Shown here: piece by piece, positions 34,138 to 43,510 of the stretch
Layout: each line of letters opens with the position of its first letter
How positions within the stretch are numbered: the stretch's first letter is position 1
Translations under genes and position numbers: made by a program
Notes under the pieces: model-generated
The model's input: only the letters and a program-made list of their open reading frames with translations
What the model was told of the DNA's origin: nothing
The model's database searches: none
Assembly: GCA_964550655.1 (NCBI GenBank)
Contig: CAZKAQ010000002.1
Location: 1-64,000 of the forward strand
DNA from: GCA-1730015 sp964550655
GTDB lineage: Bacteria > Pseudomonadota > Gammaproteobacteria > Granulosicoccales > Granulosicoccaceae
Direction: 5' to 3'
DNA: 64,000 nucleotides

Positions 34138-35211
34138 ATGAATCAAGAAACTGCTCAGCATAATACAGATGATTTACGCATTAAAGAGCAGAAAGAGCTG
34201 ATTTGTCCGGCTAAGCTCATTGCAGAATTGCCTGTTACAGATCAAATCGGCAAAACGGTTCGTGCTGCTCGCGCTGGCATTCATAATATTCTGCATGGCA
34301 AGGATGATCGTCTGGTTGTGGTAGTCGGTCCCTGTTCAATTCATGATCCCGAGGCGGGTGTCGAGTATGCGCAGAAGCTGGCAGAGTTTGCCCCGAGCGT
34401 ATCTGATGGTCTGCTGGTCGTTATGAGAGTCTATTTTGAAAAGCCACGTACTACAGTTGGCTGGAAGGGATTGATCAATGATCCGGGTCTCGATGACAGC
34501 TTCGAGATAAACCGTGGTCTTCGTACTGCGCGTGAATTGCTTTGCAATATTAATAAACTCGGTTTGCCTGCGGGTAGTGAGTTTCTTGATCTGATTACAC
34601 CTCAGTTCATTGCAGATCTGGTCGGCTGGGGTGCGATCGGTGCGCGTACTACCGAAAGCCAGGGTCATCGTGAGCTGGCGTCAGGCATTTCTGCACCGGT
34701 TGGATTCAAAAATGGTACCGGCGGCAGTGTGCAGATTGCGGTTGACGCGATTTGTTCAGCTTCGCGGCCGCATCACTTTTTATCGGTTACCAAAGAAGGT
34801 GAAAGCGCCATTTTTGCCACTACCGGTAACGACGATTGCCATTTAATATTACGCGGTGGTCCACACACTAACTACGATGCTGCGAGTATGGATGATGCAT
34901 CAGCGATGATGGAAAAAGCCGGCGTCAGACCTAATGTGATGATCGATTGCAGTCATGCTAACTGTCGTAAGATTTTTGCAAGACAACGCTATGTTTGCCG
35001 TGATATTTGCAGTCAATTAAGTAGTGGTGACAAACGCATTATGGGTGTGATGATTGAAAGTAATCTGGTTGAGGGCAGGCAGAACCATAAGCCCGGTGAA
35101 CCACTGATTAAAGGGCAGAGCATTACTGACCCCTGTATTGGCTGGCAGGATACCAAAGAGATGCTGCAAGAGCTTGCACAGGCGGTCGCGGCTCGCAGAA
35201 AAAACGTGTAG
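34138..35211 (+). CDS. 3-deoxy-7-phosphoheptulonate synthase, class I (AroFGH type)
   Basis: This enzyme joins PEP and erythrose-4-phosphate to start the shikimate pathway. The 357-residue protein matches type I-alpha DAHP synthases: VVVGPCSIHDPEAG with the metal-binding Cys, MRVYFEKPRTTVGWKGLINDP, and GARTTESQGHRELASG with the PEP-binding arginine. HLILRGG and VMIDCSHANC follow. I cannot tell from sequence which aromatic amino acid inhibits it. Its position is unusual: it is between hisG (51-nt gap) and hisD (13-nt gap), so it is probably co-transcribed with histidine genes. Confidence 0.92.
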   Translation: MNQETAQHNTDDLRIKEQKELICPAKLIAELPVTDQIGKTVRAARAGIHNILHGKDDRLVVVVGPCSIHDPEAGVEYAQKLAEFAPSVSDGLLVVMRVYFEKPRTTVGWKGLINDPGLDDSFEINRGLRTARELLCNINKLGLPAGSEFLDLITPQFIADLVGWGAIGARTTESQGHRELASGISAPVGFKNGTGGSVQIAVDAICSASRPHHFLSVTKEGESAIFATTGNDDCHLILRGGPHTNYDAASMDDASAMMEKAGVRPNVMIDCSHANCRKIFARQRYVCRDICSQLSSGDKRIMGVMIESNLVEGRQNHKPGEPLIKGQSITDPCIGWQDTKEMLQELAQAVAARRKNV

Positions 35212-35224
35212 CCAGGTCATTGCT

Positions 35225-36529
35225 ATGATTTCAATCAATCGTTTAAGTGCGTCATCGCCAGACTTTTCCGAACGTCTGAATACAATACTTGCGTGGGAAG
35301 GAGTATCCGATGCGTCGGTTAATGCAACAGTAGACGAGATAATCGCTGCCATTCGTGCTGATGGTGATGCGGCACTGGTGAAATACACCAATCAACTGGA
35401 TCGCCGAAAAGTCACGGAAGCGGCATCACTTTCATTGTCGCAGGACTCATTGTCGCAGGCTCTTGATCGACTTCCAGTGGATGTCGCTACAGCACTTAAA
35501 GATGCAGCAAAGCGCATTGAAGATTTTCATCACAAACAACTTGTTGAATCGTGGCGATACGAAGAGGCAGACGGTACGACACTCGGTCAGCGGGTGACAC
35601 CACTTGATCGTGTTGGTTTATATGTTCCCGGTGGCAAAGCGGCTTATCCATCCTCTGTACTGATGAATGCTATTCCGGCAAAGGTCGCCGGCGTGACGGA
35701 ATTGATCATGGTGGTGCCGGCGCCGCAGGATGAACTGGACGATGCCGTGCTTGCCGCCGCAAGTGTTGCAGGCGTTGACCGGGTTTTTACCATTGGTGGA
35801 GCACAGGCCGTCGCAGCGCTTGCCTACGGCACCGAGTCAGTGCCGTCAGTCGATAAGATCGTTGGCCCCGGTAACATTTATGTGGCAACAGCAAAGCGCG
35901 CTGTGTTCGGCAAAGTCGGTATCGATATGATTGCCGGTCCATCGGAAATCTGTGTTGTTTGTGATGGCAAAACGGATCCATCCTGGATTGCTGCAGATCT
36001 GTTTTCGCAGGCGGAACACGATGAACAGGCACAGGCAATACTCATAAGCCATGATGCGAAGTTTCTCGATCAGGTACTACAGGCAATGGAGGCATTGATT
36101 GTAAAAATGCCGCGTGCCGAAATTATTCGACAGTCACTGAAGGAGCGTGGTTGTTTTATAGAGGTTGAGAACCTGGCGAATGCCGCATCAATCGTTAATA
36201 CCATTGCACCGGAACATCTCGAGATTTCGGTCGAGGATCCGGAAAGCCTGCTTGCGAACATTCGCCATGCCGGTGCGATATTTCTGGGTCGTTTTACCTC
36301 GGAAGCACTGGGTGATTACTGCGCCGGTCCGAATCATGTGTTGCCGACTTCCGGTACTGCGAGATTTTCGAGCCCGTTGGGCGTTTACGATTTTCAAAAA
36401 CGCAGCAGTATTATCAGCTGTTCAAAAATCAGCGCGCAAACACTCGGCAAGACAGCATCTGTGCTGGCGCGCTCAGAGGGGCTGGAGGCACACGCCGCTT
36501 CTGCTGAAGCCAGATTTATTGCCGAGTGA
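35225..36529 (+). CDS. hisD: Histidinol dehydrogenase
   Basis: HisD oxidises histidinol to histidine in two NAD-dependent steps using zinc. With the ATG at 35225 the protein is 434 residues, the same size as the Escherichia coli enzyme; the longer frame from 35138 overlaps the DAHP synthase gene. Motifs include YVPGGKAAYPSSVLMNAIPA, VGPGNIYVATAKR, and DLFSQAEHDEQAQA with the zinc-ligand glutamine and histidine. GPNHVLPTSGTARFSSPL follows. hisC, which often follows hisD, is not present here. Confidence 0.96.
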   Translation: MISINRLSASSPDFSERLNTILAWEGVSDASVNATVDEIIAAIRADGDAALVKYTNQLDRRKVTEAASLSLSQDSLSQALDRLPVDVATALKDAAKRIEDFHHKQLVESWRYEEADGTTLGQRVTPLDRVGLYVPGGKAAYPSSVLMNAIPAKVAGVTELIMVVPAPQDELDDAVLAAASVAGVDRVFTIGGAQAVAALAYGTESVPSVDKIVGPGNIYVATAKRAVFGKVGIDMIAGPSEICVVCDGKTDPSWIAADLFSQAEHDEQAQAILISHDAKFLDQVLQAMEALIVKMPRAEIIRQSLKERGCFIEVENLANAASIVNTIAPEHLEISVEDPESLLANIRHAGAIFLGRFTSEALGDYCAGPNHVLPTSGTARFSSPLGVYDFQKRSSIISCSKISAQTLGKTASVLARSEGLEAHAASAEARFIAE

Positions 36530-36980
36530 AGCTGTTGTTTCTGATTTTATTGTCTGTTGTGGCTCGACATTCCGCTATGCTGTCAATATTTAGTCGTCTG
36601 ATCTGCGGATATAAAGCAGCAGAAGGAAGCGCTTGTGCTGGTGGCGTGGAATAGTTATTGGATGTCAGGCTGGGTTGCGGTGCCTGTGCACCCGCAGGAG
36701 GTGTTTTCAATTTGCAATTTCCTGCCTGTTTACAATGGCATCATTTAAGTATTTCTAACGTTCTGTGGTATCATTTGCGGTTAGCTGCAAAATGGAAATT
36801 TGGTAAGTTTTTGACAGGGATATCGTATCGACTGCAAGCAGAGATTCTATCGGTATTGCGGATTGTATGGCATGACAGCGCCGGGTAATCAGCATTCAGG
36901 TTATCTATAAATTTAGTGTGCAGAGTGACCTGTTACCTCTGTCACGACAGGCTTTTAATTAAATATTTTTGGAGCATCCT
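36530..36980. other. 451-bp region upstream of petABC
   Basis: This AT-rich spacer between hisD and petA must contain the pet promoter. A TTGACA lies at 36811-36816, but no matching -10 sits at the right distance, and the TATAAA at 36906-36911 has no -35. No reading frame is supported. Confidence 0.4.
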
Positions 36981-37604
36981 ATGGCAGCAGACAATGTTGC
37001 TTCTAACGGGGCTGGCGCCCCGGCAGTGGACGAGAAAAGGCGCAGATTACTGACCACCGGTATCGGAGTTGTCGGTGCTCTCGGTGCGGCGACAATGGCA
37101 ATCCCGTTTGTGTCTTCAATGTCACCAAGCGCGCGTGCCAAAGCAGCCGGTGCCCCGGTGGAAATTGATATCAGCCTGCTTGAACCGGGTCAGCGTGTCA
37201 CCGTTGAGTGGCGTGGTAAGCCAGTCTGGGTAGTTCGCCGCACACCAGAGTCACTCGATACGCTTGAGAAACTCGCTGGCGAGCTGCGTGACATTGAGTC
37301 AGATAAGTCAGAGCAGCCTGAATATGCCAAAAACGTTCATCGCTCGATAAAACCGGAAGTATTGGTTCTGACCGGCGTCTGTACTCACCTGGGATGCTCG
37401 CCGACATTCAGACCGGATGTTGCTCCGGCAGATCTGGGGCCTGAGTGGATGGGCGGGTTTTTCTGTCCCTGCCATGGTTCCAAGTTCGATATTGCCGGTC
37501 GGGTCTACAAAGGTGCGCCTGCACCGACCAATTTATCTGTACCTCCGTATGCATTTGTTTCTGACACGCTGATTCTTATCGGTGAAGAGGGAGGCGAAGC
37601 CTGA
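36981..37604 (+). CDS. petA: Ubiquinol-cytochrome c reductase, Rieske iron-sulfur subunit
   Basis: PetA is the [2Fe-2S] subunit of the cytochrome bc1 complex, accepting the first electron from ubiquinol at the periplasmic face. The ATG at 36981 follows a GGAG site at 36971-36974; a TTG at 36969 in frame lies upstream of that site and is unlikely. A twin-arginine signal-anchor (EKRRRLLTTG, then a hydrophobic helix) marks it as a Tat substrate. Cluster ligands are in CTHLGC (Cys134, His136) and CPCHGS (Cys162, His165), with Cys139 and Cys164 forming the disulfide. Its stop overlaps petB (TGATG). Confidence 0.96.
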   Translation: MAADNVASNGAGAPAVDEKRRRLLTTGIGVVGALGAATMAIPFVSSMSPSARAKAAGAPVEIDISLLEPGQRVTVEWRGKPVWVVRRTPESLDTLEKLAGELRDIESDKSEQPEYAKNVHRSIKPEVLVLTGVCTHLGCSPTFRPDVAPADLGPEWMGGFFCPCHGSKFDIAGRVYKGAPAPTNLSVPPYAFVSDTLILIGEEGGEA

Positions 37605-38824
37605 TGAGCAAGTTCAGTGACACAATGGCGTGGATCGACGAGCGTATTCCGCTAACGAATACGTGGAACAAACACGTTGGCCAGTACTACGCGCCAAAGA
37701 ACTTCAACTTCTGGTACTACTTCGGTTCACTTGCACTGCTGGTGCTGGTCATACAGATAGTGACCGGAATTTTTCTGACCATGAACTACAAGCCTGACGG
37801 CGACCTGGCATTTAAGTCCGTCGAGTACATCATGCGAGATGTCAACTGGGGTTGGCTGATTCGGTATATGCACTCTACGGGTGCTTCAATGTTTTTTGTT
37901 GTGGTCTATCTGCACATGATGCGCGGCATCATGTATGGCTCCTATAAAAAGCCACGTGAGCTGCTTTGGGTCTTCGGTATGTTGATCTATCTGGTGTTAA
38001 TGGCAGAAGCATTTATGGGCTATCTGCTGCCCTGGGGACAGATGTCTTACTGGGGTGCACAGGTAATCATTTCACTGTTTGGTGCCATTCCGTGGGTGGG
38101 TGATGCCATCACTCTGTGGCTGCGCGGAGACTACGTTGTCTCTGATGCCACCCTTAACCGCTTTTTTGCCTTGCACGTCATCGCTATGCCGCTGGTGCTT
38201 GTTGGTCTGGTGTTTGTGCATATTGTCGCTTTGCATGAAGTCGGTTCAAACAACCCGGATGGCAACGATATCAAAAAGGTAAAGGGGCCGGATGGCAAGC
38301 CACTCGATGGAATTCGGTTCCATCCGTATTACTCGGTCAAAGATCTGGTTGGTGTTGCAGTCTTTCTGATTATCTTTTTTGCGATTGTATTTTTTGCACC
38401 GGAGATGGGTGGCTACTTCCTTGAACATGCCAACTTTGTTCCTGCAGATCCATTAAAGACGCCGGAACACATCGCACCGGTCTGGTACTTCACACCTTAC
38501 TACGCGATTCTACGTGCGATACCGATCAAACTGCTCGGTGTACTGGCAATGTTTGCAGCGATTGCAGTGTTGTTCTTCCTGCCATGGATTGATCGAAATC
38601 CTGTCAGATCGATTCGCTATCGTTCAACTGCCTACAAGGTTATTCTTGCGGCGTTTGTTATCTCATTTTTGATTCTTGGTTACTTTGGCTTGCAGCCGGT
38701 AACACCGATAGGCACATTGCTATCAAGAATTTGTTCTGTGATTTACTTTGGTTTCTTTATCGCGTTGTTCTTTATCAGTAAGAATGAAAAGACCAAGCCG
38801 GTACCAGAGAGGGTGAACTACTAA
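37604..38824 (+). CDS. petB: Ubiquinol-cytochrome c reductase, cytochrome b
   Basis: Cytochrome b is the membrane core of the bc1 complex, carrying the two b hemes and both quinone sites. The 406-residue protein has about eight membrane helices. Heme-ligand histidines are in MHSTGASMFFVVVYLHMM (helix B) and FALHVIAMPLVLVGLVFVH (helix D). The Qo-site PEW-like motif appears as APVWYFTPYYAILRAIP, where many homologues have PEWYFLP. It is the full-length mitochondrial-type protein rather than the split b6/IV form. One-base overlaps with petA and petC. Confidence 0.96.
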   Translation: MSKFSDTMAWIDERIPLTNTWNKHVGQYYAPKNFNFWYYFGSLALLVLVIQIVTGIFLTMNYKPDGDLAFKSVEYIMRDVNWGWLIRYMHSTGASMFFVVVYLHMMRGIMYGSYKKPRELLWVFGMLIYLVLMAEAFMGYLLPWGQMSYWGAQVIISLFGAIPWVGDAITLWLRGDYVVSDATLNRFFALHVIAMPLVLVGLVFVHIVALHEVGSNNPDGNDIKKVKGPDGKPLDGIRFHPYYSVKDLVGVAVFLIIFFAIVFFAPEMGGYFLEHANFVPADPLKTPEHIAPVWYFTPYYAILRAIPIKLLGVLAMFAAIAVLFFLPWIDRNPVRSIRYRSTAYKVILAAFVISFLILGYFGLQPVTPIGTLLSRICSVIYFGFFIALFFISKNEKTKPVPERVNY

Positions 38825-39615
38825 TGAGATTACTGAAAAAATTCGCCCTGTTCAGCGTTTCTCTTAAAGTAGTTACTGCCGTCAGTTTGATTGCAGTTAC
38901 CTCACAAGCCGGTTATTCAGCCGGTGGTGGCGCTGAGCTTGAGCATTTCACTCCTGTTCGTACTGAGCGTGCATTGCAACGCGGTGCGCGGACTTACATG
39001 AACTACTGCCAGGGATGTCATACGGCTGACTATCACCGTTATTCACGTCTGGCAGAAGATATTGGATTGTCTGAAGCACAAATGCTTGAAAATATGGTCT
39101 TCACAACTGACGCGAATGGTGAGAAATCCAAAGTGGGTTCCCTGATCGGCAGCAATATGTCAAAAGAGTATGCGAAAACTGCTTTTGGTGTGGTGCCGCC
39201 AAACCTTGCTTTGGTCTCGCGCTCCCGTGGAGTCGATTGGCTCTATACATATATGAAGTCATTTTATCTTGATGAGTCCAGACCACTCGGTGCCAATAAC
39301 ACCGTGTATCCGAATGTCGGTATGCCGCATGTGCTTGCTGATTTACAGGGTTGGCAGACGCCGATTTACAAGGACGATGGTGAAGGCCATGAGGAATTTC
39401 ATCACTTCGAGAAGGTGACCGCCGGCAAGCTCTCAAAAGAGGATTACGAAGCTACTGTCAGTGATCTGGTGAGCTTTCTCGATTATCTGGGTGATCCAAA
39501 CCGGGAAGCTCGACATTCTCTCGGAATTAAGGTCATGCTGTTCCTGTTATTGTTTTTGTTGCTGGCAGTGTTGTTGAAGAAAGAATATTGGAAAGATATT
39601 CCTCACAACAACTAG
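38824..39615 (+). CDS. petC: Ubiquinol-cytochrome c reductase, cytochrome c1
   Basis: Cytochrome c1 passes electrons from the Rieske protein to soluble cytochrome c. The 263-residue precursor has an N-terminal signal (to about residue 33), one covalent-heme site CQGCH (Cys62, Cys65, His66), the conserved PPNLALVSRSRG, and a likely methionine ligand in VGMPHVLAD. A single C-terminal membrane helix anchors it. It is the last gene of petABC; sspA follows after 48 nt, the arrangement common in gammaproteobacteria. Confidence 0.96.
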   Translation: MRLLKKFALFSVSLKVVTAVSLIAVTSQAGYSAGGGAELEHFTPVRTERALQRGARTYMNYCQGCHTADYHRYSRLAEDIGLSEAQMLENMVFTTDANGEKSKVGSLIGSNMSKEYAKTAFGVVPPNLALVSRSRGVDWLYTYMKSFYLDESRPLGANNTVYPNVGMPHVLADLQGWQTPIYKDDGEGHEEFHHFEKVTAGKLSKEDYEATVSDLVSFLDYLGDPNREARHSLGIKVMLFLLLFLLLAVLLKKEYWKDIPHNN

Positions 39616-39663
39616 CATTGCTCCAAATCATATTCCAAACATACATCGGATACCTGTAATAAA

Positions 39664-40302
39664 ATGAGTGGAGATAATGTGACAGCGCCAGTGACACGCA
39701 GGTCTGTAATGACTTTGTATTCGGATCCAGCTTCGATACACAGTCACAGGGTTCGTATTGTGTTGTTTGAAAAAGACATCACCGTCGAAATTGAAGATGT
39801 CGACCCCGACAACAAACCCGATGACTTACTTCATCTGAATCCGTACAACACAGTCCCGACCCTCGTTGATCGTGATCTGGTGCTCTACGATTCCAGGGTG
39901 GTTTCAGAATATCTGGATGAACGTTTTCCACATCCGCCTCTGATGCCGGTTGACCCGGTCTCGCGGGCGCGATCCCGTCTGGCGCTTTTTCGGATAGAGC
40001 GTGACTGGTATGACCTGTTGCCGATAATCACCGGTGATGATGAAAAAAAGGCAGATGAGGCGCGCAATAAATTGCGAGATTCATTGATCGACTCAGCCAG
40101 TGTTTTCGAGTTAAAGCCGTTTTTTCTCAGTGAGGAATACTCCCTGGTAGACGCCACGGTCGCGCCGATGTTGTGGCGGCTTAATCACTATGGAATAGAA
40201 TTGCCGCCAAAAGCGGCAGCTGTCACGAAATATGCAAAGCGTTTGTTTGACCGTGAGGGTTTTCAGCTAAGCCTCACGGAAAGCGAGCGCGAAATGCGCT
40301 AG
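39664..40302 (+). CDS. sspA: Stringent starvation protein A
   Basis: SspA is a glutathione-S-transferase-fold protein that binds RNA polymerase and affects stationary-phase transcription. The 212-residue protein has the N-terminal thioredoxin-like domain (MTLYSDPASIHSHRVRIVLFEKD; NPYNTVPTLVDRDLVLYDSR) and the helical C-terminal domain with SRARSRLALFRIERDWY. The ATG at 39664 adds 15 residues before the usual start region; the ATG at 39709 (MTLYSDP) is the alternative and closer to homologues. Pairs with sspB downstream. Confidence 0.92.
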   Translation: MSGDNVTAPVTRRSVMTLYSDPASIHSHRVRIVLFEKDITVEIEDVDPDNKPDDLLHLNPYNTVPTLVDRDLVLYDSRVVSEYLDERFPHPPLMPVDPVSRARSRLALFRIERDWYDLLPIITGDDEKKADEARNKLRDSLIDSASVFELKPFFLSEEYSLVDATVAPMLWRLNHYGIELPPKAAAVTKYAKRLFDREGFQLSLTESEREMR

Positions 40303-40337
40303 TTTGTTGTAAGCCTAACTGAGCGCAATTCTTAGCC

Positions 40338-40934
40338 GTGAGTACTGACGACAACGACAACACGTCCGGTATGACTACGAGTCAGCCTTATCTGATCCGC
40401 GCGATTTACGAGTGGATCGTAGATAATAATCTGACGCCTTATTTAATGGTAGATGCTAATAAGCGCGGTACTGTGGTGCCGATGGACTATCTTGATGAGC
40501 TCGGTCGAATCATCCTGAATATCAGCCCTAGTGCCACCAGTGGTTTGTTAATGACCAATGAAGAAGTTACCTTCAGCGCTCGTTTCAGTGGCCAGTCAAT
40601 GTCTATTGTGGTGCCTACCTACAGCGTTCGCGCCATATATGCTCGTGAAAATGGTCAGGGTATGATGTTTGATGAAAGCAGCGACCCTGGACAGGACGCT
40701 GCTAAAAAACCTGTCTCGCTTGAAGAGGTGAGTCAGCAGGAAAGTAGCTCTGCAAAATCTGAAGAACCCTCTCAAAAGCCGAGTCTGGCAAGTTCTCAAC
40801 AGACAGCATCCGATGACGAAAAGCCGGACAGTGAAGCCCAAAATAACAGTAAGAATAATAGTAAGGGCAACAGCAAGAGCAACGGTAAGAAAGGCAACGG
40901 CAAGAAAGGCGGTCATCTAAAGGTCGTTAAATAG
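40338..40934 (+). CDS. sspB: ClpXP protease specificity-enhancing factor SspB
   Basis: SspB binds ssrA tags and other substrates and delivers them to ClpXP. The N-terminal substrate-binding domain is clear (QPYLIRAIYEWIVDNNLTPY, AFSGLLMTN-type strands and VVPTYSVRAIYARENGQGM). A flexible linker follows and the protein ends GGHLKVVK, resembling the ClpX-docking tail. The linker is long, about 80 residues, first acidic and Ser/Glu-rich, then Asn/Lys/Gly repeats. The GTG at 40338 gives 198 residues; the ATG at 40371 (MTTSQPYL) is an equally good start. Confidence 0.9.
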   Translation: MSTDDNDNTSGMTTSQPYLIRAIYEWIVDNNLTPYLMVDANKRGTVVPMDYLDELGRIILNISPSATSGLLMTNEEVTFSARFSGQSMSIVVPTYSVRAIYARENGQGMMFDESSDPGQDAAKKPVSLEEVSQQESSSAKSEEPSQKPSLASSQQTASDDEKPDSEAQNNSKNNSKGNSKSNGKKGNGKKGGHLKVVK

Positions 40935-40945
40935 TCTGCGCAGCT

Positions 40946-41299
40946 TCAGACTGTCGGGTCGTCAAAAGCACTTTTAATCCATAGTGTTTCTTTTTTACTA
41001 ATCGCGATGACATCAAACCTGCACTGCTGCGCGGTTTTTTTGTTCCTCTGTAAAAACTGCAATGCGGTAAGGGCAATTTTTCGCTGTTTTGCCGGTGTAA
41101 CACTCATTGCCGCTCCACCGAAGGTATTACTTCTGCGGTAGCGCACTTCAACAAATACCAATGTATTTTGATCGCTCATGATGAGATCGATTTCACCAAA
41201 GCGCGAGCGGTAGTTTGAGGTGATCAGTGCGAGGCCTTTCGAGATAAGATAGTCCATCGCGACCTGTTCGTTCAGGCTGCCTCGTTCGATTGTTTTCAT
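40946..41299 (-). CDS. yraN: YraN/UPF0102 family nuclease-like protein
   Basis: A 117-residue protein of the UPF0102 family, related in fold to Holliday-junction resolvases and restriction nucleases. The presumed catalytic residues are visible in the order GEIDLIM, then VFVEVRYR, with further conserved lysine KQRKIALTALQFL. Its cellular function is not established. In many gammaproteobacteria it lies between lpoA and other genes, and here it is downstream of lpoA on the same strand. It is convergent with sspB. Confidence 0.88.
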   Translation of the reverse strand: MKTIERGSLNEQVAMDYLISKGLALITSNYRSRFGEIDLIMSDQNTLVFVEVRYRRSNTFGGAAMSVTPAKQRKIALTALQFLQRNKKTAQQCRFDVIAISKKETLWIKSAFDDPTV

Positions 41300-41414
41300 T
41301 TTTACCTGCCACTTTATAAAAGACTTAAGTGAACCACCAGGGATCTATTTGTTGCAACTGATAGCGCTGCGAGCCGGCCTTGTGACAACAAGCACCAGGT
41401 GTATCAATTTGTAT

Positions 41415-43361
41415 TTACAGCTCGCTTTCTAAAGGCGGCAGTGCGGTTTCAATTGGTAGTGCGTCTAAAATTTTTACCGGTATACCTTCCTGATATTCAG
41501 CCCACTCAAGGCGTCGTCGGATGCGGTTGCCGTCAGCGAGTGTCAGAGCACCTGTCTTGCCATTGATGGAGTGCGTCGGGTCGAGTCGCATGTTGTCGAG
41601 TTGCCGGTGTAATTGATAGGCGTCTATGCCCAGGGCTACCAGTTTTTGAATGCTGTCCTGATGATTCACATTAATGCTGGTGTACAAAGCAGTCTTATTG
41701 GTGGCATCTGTCAGATTCCACGGAATATCGTTGTACTTTATACCGGTGAGATCTCCATCGCGATTTGCATCGATGTCGCCGCTGAATATTTGTGAGGTGC
41801 TGAGCAACGGCAGTTTGCCGGCGCGATGGAATTGTAGCTGTGGTCTGAGTAGTATCGCCTGTTCAGAGTCAACTGCTATAAAAACTACATCTATATCGCT
41901 GCGGATAGCCGGTTCGAAATTAATCTCGGCTTCGAGTAATTTCTCAAGCCGGCGCTTGCGTGCGTTACTGGAATTGATGTCGAGCATTTTCGTGAGTTGC
42001 TGTGAAAAATCATAAGAATCCACGGCAATAGTTTCTGTCGCAAGAACAGAGCCTCCTGCGTCAGTAAAGGCAACTTCAAATGCGCTGGCCAGTCGTTGGC
42101 TTATCGGGCTGTCGGAGGCAATGATAATGGCTTTGCGATAGTTTTCTGCTATTCCGTACCGTGCCGCATCGCGTGCTTCATCTTCAGGCAGTAGTCCGAA
42201 CTGAAAAAGGTTGGCATTGCCGGTCATTTCTTCACCAATATAATTTAATGAAAGCGTAGGCACGGAAATTCTGTTGTTGGCTGTGAGGTTTATCACCGCT
42301 GATTTGTCCAGCGGGCCAATGATCATAGATGCCCCTTCTGACGTGGCGAGGCTGTACTGGTTCATTGCCGTGCCGGAATCACTGGCGGTATCGTACAATT
42401 TGATGTTACCTGTGCCACCATCTTCGAACCTTGCGGCAATAAAGCCTGTCTTGATTGCCTGACCAATTGCGCTGAAGCGACCGGTAAGCGGTAGCAATAA
42501 GGCAACTTGTTCTGTACCAAGCGCTTGTAAGTCGCTGCCAGCTACCTGCGTACCGGCTACATTCAATACTGCTGCCGGATGATTCGGGTAGTTTGCGTTC
42601 CACGCTTGTGAGCGTCTTGCGAAGAGTTCCGGCGCGATGGTGTCTTGTTGTCTCGCCAGTGCGGAGTATTCAAGCCAGCCGCGGTAAATTGTGCCCCCCG
42701 GCGTGCGAGCCATTTGTCGCAAGCCATCTGTATCAATGTTGCTGAGCATGGTTGCAATCTTTGATCTGTTGACGGCAATTGACGATGCTGCTTCCAGATT
42801 GCTTTCTAACAGTATACGAGCTTTCAGTGCGCTTTCCGGTTGGCTGAGCAGTTGGTGGGCACGTGACTGCAACTCAAGTGATCTGATGCGTACAAAACGG
42901 TCTGTGATAGAACGTATTGGTGGTAGCGTGGCAAGTGCCTGTTGATGATCACCCTGTGCGAGTGTGTTGTAGGCAGTCAATACCTGCAGACGTGCTTGTG
43001 ACTGCGTCGCTTCGGGAGAAGCGGGTAGTGTGGCAAACAAGCGCCTGCCTTCATTGTACAATTCACTGTCGAAGTTGAGTTCGGTTGCATTGAGCAGATA
43101 ATCGTACCGAAGTGCCGGATCTGTTTCGGTGCCGGCCAGTTGCTCGTAAATTTTTGCAGCCTCTGCTGTTTCACCATTTGCGATAAGTTGGTTGGCGAGC
43201 TGAGGCGTTGGCACTACAACCGGTGCAGAGGGGTTGCTGCTTTCAGGAATGACATTGACACCACAGGCGAATGCAGAGAGGCTCAGACTGGCAAGCAGTA
43301 ACAGTCTGCTCAGGATTACTGTCTTCTTCGGGTGTTGTCTGTTGTTCAGAACCGTTGTCAT
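41415..43361 (-). CDS. lpoA: Penicillin-binding protein activator LpoA
   Basis: LpoA is an outer-membrane lipoprotein that activates PBP1A for peptidoglycan synthesis. The ATG at 43361 gives a lipoprotein signal (LSLSAFAC, Cys33) and 648 residues, near the usual size. The N-terminal half is TPR-like (ANQLIANGETAEAAKIYEQL and following helices). The C-terminal half is a periplasmic-binding-protein fold (QVALLLPLTGRFSAIGQAIK through IIIASDSPISQRLASAFEVAF), which together define the family. The frame is open to 43397, but the extra residues precede the signal. Divergent from rsmI, the arrangement known from other gammaproteobacteria. Confidence 0.92.
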   Translation of the reverse strand: MTTVLNNRQHPKKTVILSRLLLLASLSLSAFACGVNVIPESSNPSAPVVVPTPQLANQLIANGETAEAAKIYEQLAGTETDPALRYDYLLNATELNFDSELYNEGRRLFATLPASPEATQSQARLQVLTAYNTLAQGDHQQALATLPPIRSITDRFVRIRSLELQSRAHQLLSQPESALKARILLESNLEAASSIAVNRSKIATMLSNIDTDGLRQMARTPGGTIYRGWLEYSALARQQDTIAPELFARRSQAWNANYPNHPAAVLNVAGTQVAGSDLQALGTEQVALLLPLTGRFSAIGQAIKTGFIAARFEDGGTGNIKLYDTASDSGTAMNQYSLATSEGASMIIGPLDKSAVINLTANNRISVPTLSLNYIGEEMTGNANLFQFGLLPEDEARDAARYGIAENYRKAIIIASDSPISQRLASAFEVAFTDAGGSVLATETIAVDSYDFSQQLTKMLDINSSNARKRRLEKLLEAEINFEPAIRSDIDVVFIAVDSEQAILLRPQLQFHRAGKLPLLSTSQIFSGDIDANRDGDLTGIKYNDIPWNLTDATNKTALYTSINVNHQDSIQKLVALGIDAYQLHRQLDNMRLDPTHSINGKTGALTLADGNRIRRRLEWAEYQEGIPVKILDALPIETALPPLESEL

Positions 43362-43510
43362 GGCTGTAGCTCGGGCAATGAGTGGCACCTGCAGCACTCC
43401 TGTATGTTCGGGCCGTTATTCAGGCCGGGATTTTTCATTTGCTCGTCAAGGATTCTGGCGGCACTATATCGCCGGGCCGCAATACCAGGCTGAGTCGGGA
43501 GCATTGTACT

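Noticed and set aside
36811..36911. pet operon promoter
   Set aside because: TTGACA and TATAAA are both present, but at incompatible spacing, and neither has a partner at 16-18 nt.
43382..43510. N-terminal extension of rsmI
   Set aside because: The family starts at the ATG at 43511; the extension covers the divergent lpoA-rsmI promoter region.
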